Below, piece after piece: positions 60,404-64,000 of a DNA stretch of 64,000 nt. Position 1 is the first letter of the stretch. Each line of letters opens with the position of its first letter. The notes below the pieces were generated by a model. That model saw only the letters and a program-made list of their open reading frames with translations, was not told the DNA's origin and did not search any database. The stretch is from Lachnospiraceae bacterium (GTDB lineage: Bacteria; Bacillota; Clostridia; Lachnospirales; Lachnospiraceae), in assembly GCA_017938145.1 (NCBI GenBank), contig JAGBCB010000034.1, positions 1 through 64,000 of the forward strand, in the 5' to 3' direction. The position numbers were made by a program, and so were the translations under genes.

Positions 60404-60739
60404 TCACAAATTCTGTATCTTTTCTTTTACTTCGTTTAATACCTGAAATTTGGTTTCTTCAATCAAAATCTTTTCCACATCGTTATGCAGCTTTGCTTTC
60501 TCATAAGATTTTACCCAGTTCTTTGCAATGTTGTCAAGACGTCCTACGTACTCTTCCCAAAGCTCCTTACCGCATTTTTCTTTTGCCACCACTTGAACCA
60601 CGGTCAGGCAGATACCATAGATATTTGCCCGGATTTTTTGTAAGTTGGCCTCATCCTTACACTCCGTGGCAATCAGCTCCTGCTCCTTTTTGTTGGCAGC
60701 TTCTATGGATTTGTTTAAATACAAAATAAAATCATTCAT
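60404..60739 (-). CDS. Helical hypothetical protein, operon partner of the ArsR regulator
   Basis: The ATG at 60739 gives 9 nt spacing to GGAGAG; the ATG at 60745 would leave only 3 nt. The 111-aa protein is all-helical and charged (FILYLNKSIEAANKKEQELIATECKDEANLQKIRANIYGICLTVVQVVAKEKCGKELWEEYVGRLDNIAKNWVKSYEKAK). It has no signal or membrane helix. It is not recognised. It is 16 nt before the ArsR-type gene and under the same operators, so it is probably part of the response that regulator controls. Confidence 0.7.
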   Translation of the reverse strand: MNDFILYLNKSIEAANKKEQELIATECKDEANLQKIRANIYGICLTVVQVVAKEKCGKELWEEYVGRLDNIAKNWVKSYEKAKLHNDVEKILIEETKFQVLNEVKEKIQNL

Positions 60740-60760
60740 TTTCATTCTCTCCTTTGTTTT

Positions 60761-60850
60761 TTAATTTGATATTCTTCTAATTAGATTAATTTTACTATAC
60801 CATCGTGTTGCTCCTTTGTCAACATTTATTTAGATGTCTATCAAATTAAT
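60761..60850 (-). promoter_or_regulatory. ArsR-operon promoter flanked by paired operators
   Basis: On the minus strand TTGACA (60818-60823) and TATAGT (60795-60800) have 17 bp spacing. Inverted 20-bp repeats (60761-60780 and 60831-60850, 17 of 20 matching; TTAATTTGATA...TCTAA) flank the promoter on both sides. TCTAATTAGA (60777-60786) is an additional palindrome. This is a plausible repression loop for the ArsR-type protein. Confidence 0.7.
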
Positions 60851-60928
60851 TTTCAACGTTCCTATTTTTAATAAGCCATAATAATTACATAATAAATCAC
60901 ACACACTATCCATTATGGAGGTGATTCT

Positions 60929-62227
60929 ATGTATTCGCTTTGGTCGGAAACTGTTACGTTTCCTTCTTTTGAAGCATTAAATAAAAATATGAAAACCGAT
61001 GTACTCATCATCGGCGGCGGCATTACCGGTATCCTTACCGCCCACTATTTGCAGCAGGCAGGTGTAAACTATATTCTGGTGGAGGCAGATACTATCTGTA
61101 GCGGCATTACCAAAAATACTACCGCCAAAATCACGTCCCAGCACGGACTGATTTATCATAAAATCGCTAAAAAATACGGGATAGACGCTGCCGGATTGTA
61201 TCTGGAAGCTAACGAAGCAGCTCTTTGGGAATACCGGAAGCTTACAAAAGAATTTTTATGTGACTTCGTAAATGAAACTAATTATGTTTATACGCTGACA
61301 CGGCCGGATAAACTGGAACAGGAACTGGATACGTTGAAAAAGCTCCGTTTCCCGGCAGAATTTGCCCAGAACCTTCCCCTGCCTTTTCCTACCGCAGGGG
61401 CTGTTGCTTTTCCGAATCAGGCGAAATTCCATCCGCTAAAGTTTTTGGCAGAGCTTGCAAAACCTCTGCATATCTATGAGCACACCAAGGTTCAGGAGCT
61501 TGTTGAAACTCTTGCCGTCACAAATCATGGAAAAATTCAGGCAGACAAAATCATTGTCACCACTCATTTCCCGTTCCTTAATAAACACGGCAGCTATTTT
61601 CTGAAACTGTATCAGCACCGCTCCTATGTGTTGGCCCTTAAGGACGCCCCAAAGCCAAAGGGAATGTATGTGGACGAAGCTGATAAAGGGCTATCCTTCC
61701 GCACTCACCAGAATCTTCTTATACTCGGCGGTGGCGGACACCGTACCGGTAAACAGGGCGGAAACTATAATGAATTGCGATGTTTTGCCGACAAACACTT
61801 TCCGGATGCCAAAGAGGTATACCATTGGGCCACCCAGGACTGCGTGACGTTAGATGGCATTCCTTACATTGGTCAATATTCCAAACACACGCCAAATCTG
61901 TATGTTGCCACCGGATTTAATAAATGGGGAATGACCTCTGCCATGGTGGCGGCCCTTTTGCTTCGAGACCTGATTACAGGCAAAAAAACGCCATATGCCG
62001 ACGTTTTTTCTCCGTCCAGAAGCATATGGCATCCTAAATTATTTTTAAATGGCTTTGAATCCTCCGTTAATTTGCTGACTCCTACCCGCAAGCGCTGTCC
62101 ACACTTAGGCTGTGCCCTAAAATGGAACAAGGCAGAACACACCTGGGATTGTCCGTGCCATGGGTCCCGGTTTACAAGAAAAGGCGAGTTAATTGACAAT
62201 CCGGCAACGGATGATTTAAAAGAATAA
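60929..62227 (+). CDS. FAD-dependent oxidoreductase with Rieske domain
   Basis: The 432-aa protein has an FAD-binding DAO fold (TDVLIIGGGITGILTAHYLQQAG, about 21-44; ATGFNKWGMTSAMVAA near 325) and a C-terminal Rieske [2Fe-2S] site (CPHLGCALKWNKAEHTWDCPCHGSRF, with Cys-x-His and Cys-x2-His ligands). Family members of this fusion are often about 500 aa; here the Rieske domain is short. The substrate is unknown. ATGGAGGTG lies before the ATG. Its 3' end overlaps the convergent PfkB gene by 12 nt, so no terminator separates them. Confidence 0.9.
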   Translation: MYSLWSETVTFPSFEALNKNMKTDVLIIGGGITGILTAHYLQQAGVNYILVEADTICSGITKNTTAKITSQHGLIYHKIAKKYGIDAAGLYLEANEAALWEYRKLTKEFLCDFVNETNYVYTLTRPDKLEQELDTLKKLRFPAEFAQNLPLPFPTAGAVAFPNQAKFHPLKFLAELAKPLHIYEHTKVQELVETLAVTNHGKIQADKIIVTTHFPFLNKHGSYFLKLYQHRSYVLALKDAPKPKGMYVDEADKGLSFRTHQNLLILGGGGHRTGKQGGNYNELRCFADKHFPDAKEVYHWATQDCVTLDGIPYIGQYSKHTPNLYVATGFNKWGMTSAMVAALLLRDLITGKKTPYADVFSPSRSIWHPKLFLNGFESSVNLLTPTRKRCPHLGCALKWNKAEHTWDCPCHGSRFTRKGELIDNPATDDLKE

Positions 62228-63145
62228 AATATCCAGTCCCAGCTCCTGTGGCTGGAATCTCGGACAAACATTATCAGAAGAAACAATTACGGATGCCGCC
62301 AGCGTTGTTCCTATTTCTACAGCTTCCGCTAAAGTTTTTCCGTAAGTTAAACCTGCAGACACCCCGGCGCAAAATGCATCTCCGGCGCCGGTGGTATCCT
62401 TAACCTGAACCTTCTTTGCCGGGCAAATGCCCTTATTTCCGTTTAAATCAGCATACACCGCTCCTCTGCTTCCCATGGTAACTACCATAGCCGGAATTTT
62501 AGCACGTACTACTTTTTCTGCCAGGATATCCCGCAATTCCTCCGGCGTCTTATCGCTATAATCGTCTAAAAACAGCATCCCCGCCTCCTGCTCATTACAA
62601 ATGAAGCAGTCAAACTTTTGGAAGAAATCCCTTCGTTCAATGGCGATACTCATGTTGGAAACCACAGCATAAGTCTTTACATCGTGCTTTTCTGCCAGTT
62701 CAAATACTTTTTTTACTGTAGCCTTGTCAATATCTACTTCTAAAACAACAGAATCCGCCTGAGAAAAGATTTCATCTCCCTTTTCTTCCAGCATGTCTAA
62801 AATAGGCAGCAGGTTCGGGCGCTTGGAAATGGAACCTGCCACATTTCCGTCGCTGTCAAATACTGCAAGCCAGGTTCCCATGCCATCCGGGCATACCTGA
62901 ACATAATCCGTATTTACTTTATGATTTTGCAGCTTATGCACCACATCCGCACCCATTGGAGTATCATCCACAATGCCAAGATAAGTAGGTCGTAACTCCA
63001 TGTTGGCAATATCTTCCACCACATTTCTTGCCACGCCGCCGTGAATATATTCAATTCTTCCGGCATTTCTGCCGTCCGGTATATATGTGTCATTCGGAAA
63101 ACCTTTGATGTCCACAAAAGTGGCACCGATTACTACAATTCCCAT
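62216..63145 (-). CDS. PfkB family carbohydrate/nucleoside kinase
   Basis: The 309-aa kinase shows VVIGATFVDIKGFPNDTYIPDGRNAGRIEYIHGGVARNVVEDIANM at the N-terminus and the catalytic DTTGAGDAFCAGVSAGL near 250. The GGVARNV and TGAGDAF motifs are shared by ribokinase- and pseudouridine kinase-like members; the lack of a pseudouridine glycosidase neighbour leaves the substrate open. GGAGGAAA precedes the ATG. Confidence 0.88.
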   Translation of the reverse strand: MGIVVIGATFVDIKGFPNDTYIPDGRNAGRIEYIHGGVARNVVEDIANMELRPTYLGIVDDTPMGADVVHKLQNHKVNTDYVQVCPDGMGTWLAVFDSDGNVAGSISKRPNLLPILDMLEEKGDEIFSQADSVVLEVDIDKATVKKVFELAEKHDVKTYAVVSNMSIAIERRDFFQKFDCFICNEQEAGMLFLDDYSDKTPEELRDILAEKVVRAKIPAMVVTMGSRGAVYADLNGNKGICPAKKVQVKDTTGAGDAFCAGVSAGLTYGKTLAEAVEIGTTLAASVIVSSDNVCPRFQPQELGLDILFF

Positions 63146-63177
63146 ACAATTTCCTCCAATATCTATTTATATGTAGT

Positions 63178-63243
63178 TTGATTCGTGCTATAATACTTTA
63201 AACCAGTATACTACATTTTTGTTGATTCGTATATAAATACTTT
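63178..63243. repeat. Direct repeat in the PfkB/RNA methyltransferase divergent promoter
   Basis: TTGATTCGT-N5-AATACTTT occurs twice (63178-63199, 63222-63243; 17 of 22 positions identical), and ATGTAGT/ACTACAT (63171-63177, 63210-63216) form a wider dyad. These could be regulatory sites for one of the two divergent genes. Confidence 0.35.
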
Positions 63244-63268
63244 GATTTACATAAGGAGAACAAAACTC

Positions 63269-64000
63269 ATGCCTGTTATAGAACTCACCGATTTTAACGC
63301 CCCGGAGCTTGATATTTACGCAAGACTGAAAGAAAACCAATTGCAGCACTATTTTGAGCCTGCGCCGGGATTGTTTATTGCCGAAAGCCCAAATGTGATA
63401 GAACGGGCCTTAAATTCCGGTTGCAAACCCTATTCTATTCTTGTAGAATCCTCGCGGATTGAAAAAGAAGCTAAAGAAATTATTGCCCGCTGTGGTGATG
63501 TTCCGATATACTCCGCTTCCTTTGATGTTTTAACCAAGCTGACCGGTTTTCAGTTAACCCGAGGTCTTCTCTGCGCCATGTACCGCCCCGTATTACCATC
63601 CGTAGAAGAAATCTGCAAAAATGTCCGCCGCATTGCAGTACTGGAAAACGTGATGAACCCTACCAATGTGGGTGCCATTTTCCGCTCTGCCGCTGCCCTT
63701 GGCATGGATGCTGTACTTCTCACCTCCGGCTGCAGTGACCCATTATACCGCCGTGCCAGCCGTGTCAGTATGGGTACGGTATTTCAGATTCCATGGACGT
63801 ATTTCGACAAAACAGAGCTTTCTACAGGTGCAGAAAGCTCTTCAAATAACTATGTTATGAAATTAAAACAACTTGGCTTCACAACAGCCGCCATGGCTTT
63901 AAAAGAGGATTCTACTTCTGTAGATAACCCTATTTTCAAAACCTGTGATAAGCTTGCGGTTATCCTTGGTACCGAAGGTGAAGGTCTTTGTGAAGAAACC
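63269..64000 (+). CDS. SpoU/TrmH family RNA methyltransferase (partial)
   Basis: The frame is open from ATG 63269 (behind AAGGAGAA) through the window edge, 244 codons so far. The N-terminal part (about 1-115) is a substrate-binding-like domain. The SPOUT core then begins at NVRRIAVLENVMNPTNVGAIFRSAAALGMDAVLLTSGCSDPLYRRASRVSMG and reaches ILGTEGEGL, two of the three knot motifs. It methylates rRNA or tRNA ribose, the target being unclear. The C-terminal motif lies beyond 64000. Confidence 0.92.
   Translation, partial: MPVIELTDFNAPELDIYARLKENQLQHYFEPAPGLFIAESPNVIERALNSGCKPYSILVESSRIEKEAKEIIARCGDVPIYSASFDVLTKLTGFQLTRGLLCAMYRPVLPSVEEICKNVRRIAVLENVMNPTNVGAIFRSAAALGMDAVLLTSGCSDPLYRRASRVSMGTVFQIPWTYFDKTELSTGAESSSNNYVMKLKQLGFTTAAMALKEDSTSVDNPIFKTCDKLAVILGTEGEGLCEET

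Overview
The window is AT-rich chromosomal DNA that looks like a gut Clostridia/Lachnospiraceae member (Firmicutes). Pointers are a T-box leader in front of a short alanyl-tRNA synthetase, strong AGGAGG ribosome sites, TTGACA-17-TATAAT promoters, LplB/YtcP-type sugar permeases without a local ATPase, a clostridial pyrB-pyrI pair, lipoprotein signals and an ECF sigma/anti-sigma pair. No tRNA, rRNA or CRISPR array was seen.

Region 1 (1-2.3 kb): an IS110-family element inserted directly behind a DUF1232 gene. Region 2 (2.3-22.1 kb): a pectin/uronate utilisation island. It has a three-gene importer (binding lipoprotein, LplB-like permease, and an unusually large 728-aa YtcP-like permease), a membrane-bound AraC-type sensor-regulator, and cytoplasmic rhamnogalacturonan acetylesterase, GH43 and GH28 enzymes. 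It also carries kduI, a KDG kinase, uxaA, uxaB, a LacI regulator and uxaC. kduD lies 34 kb away at 56.1 kb but shares a TGTAA-N4-TTACA operator with uxaB, so it probably belongs to the same LacI regulon. KDPG aldolase is not in the window. Region 3 (22.1-25.8 kb): two structured intergenic elements, an XRE regulator and T-box-controlled alaS.

Region 4 (25.8-34.1 kb) is the most interesting part. A large dual-HTH helical-repeat regulator stands beside a tiny secreted pro-peptide gene. Three promoters (a Cys-rich secreted protein leading leftward into two lipoproteins, the peptide gene, and a permease operon) carry the same operator, GACA-N4-TGTC-AC, fused to a TTTAC(A/G) -35 box with exactly 17 bp to the -10. 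The controlled genes form an importer-like cassette: propeller-type lipoprotein, propeller-SBP lipoprotein, two CUT1-type permeases and a membrane-anchored piece resembling the C-terminal domain of membrane-fusion proteins. No ATPase is present. Region 6 (42.6-52.6 kb) holds a second, paralogous cassette as one long operon headed by an ECF sigma factor and a zinc-type anti-sigma factor, with the propeller lipoprotein triplicated in tandem. The same cassette is thus wired once to a candidate peptide/HTH circuit and once to an ECF circuit.

Region 5 (34.1-42.5 kb): pyrBI, DUF3737, rpsO, DUF1015, a candidate small RNA, AlkD-like and ArsC-like proteins, a zinc-ribbon surface protein and a histidine phosphatase. 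Region 7 (52.7-64 kb): EF-P, an M24 peptidase, aroQ, aroK, a YqeG phosphatase, kduD, the tldD/pmbA pair, an autoregulated ArsR-type operon, a FAD/Rieske oxidoreductase, a PfkB kinase, and the start of a SpoU-type RNA methyltransferase cut by the window edge.
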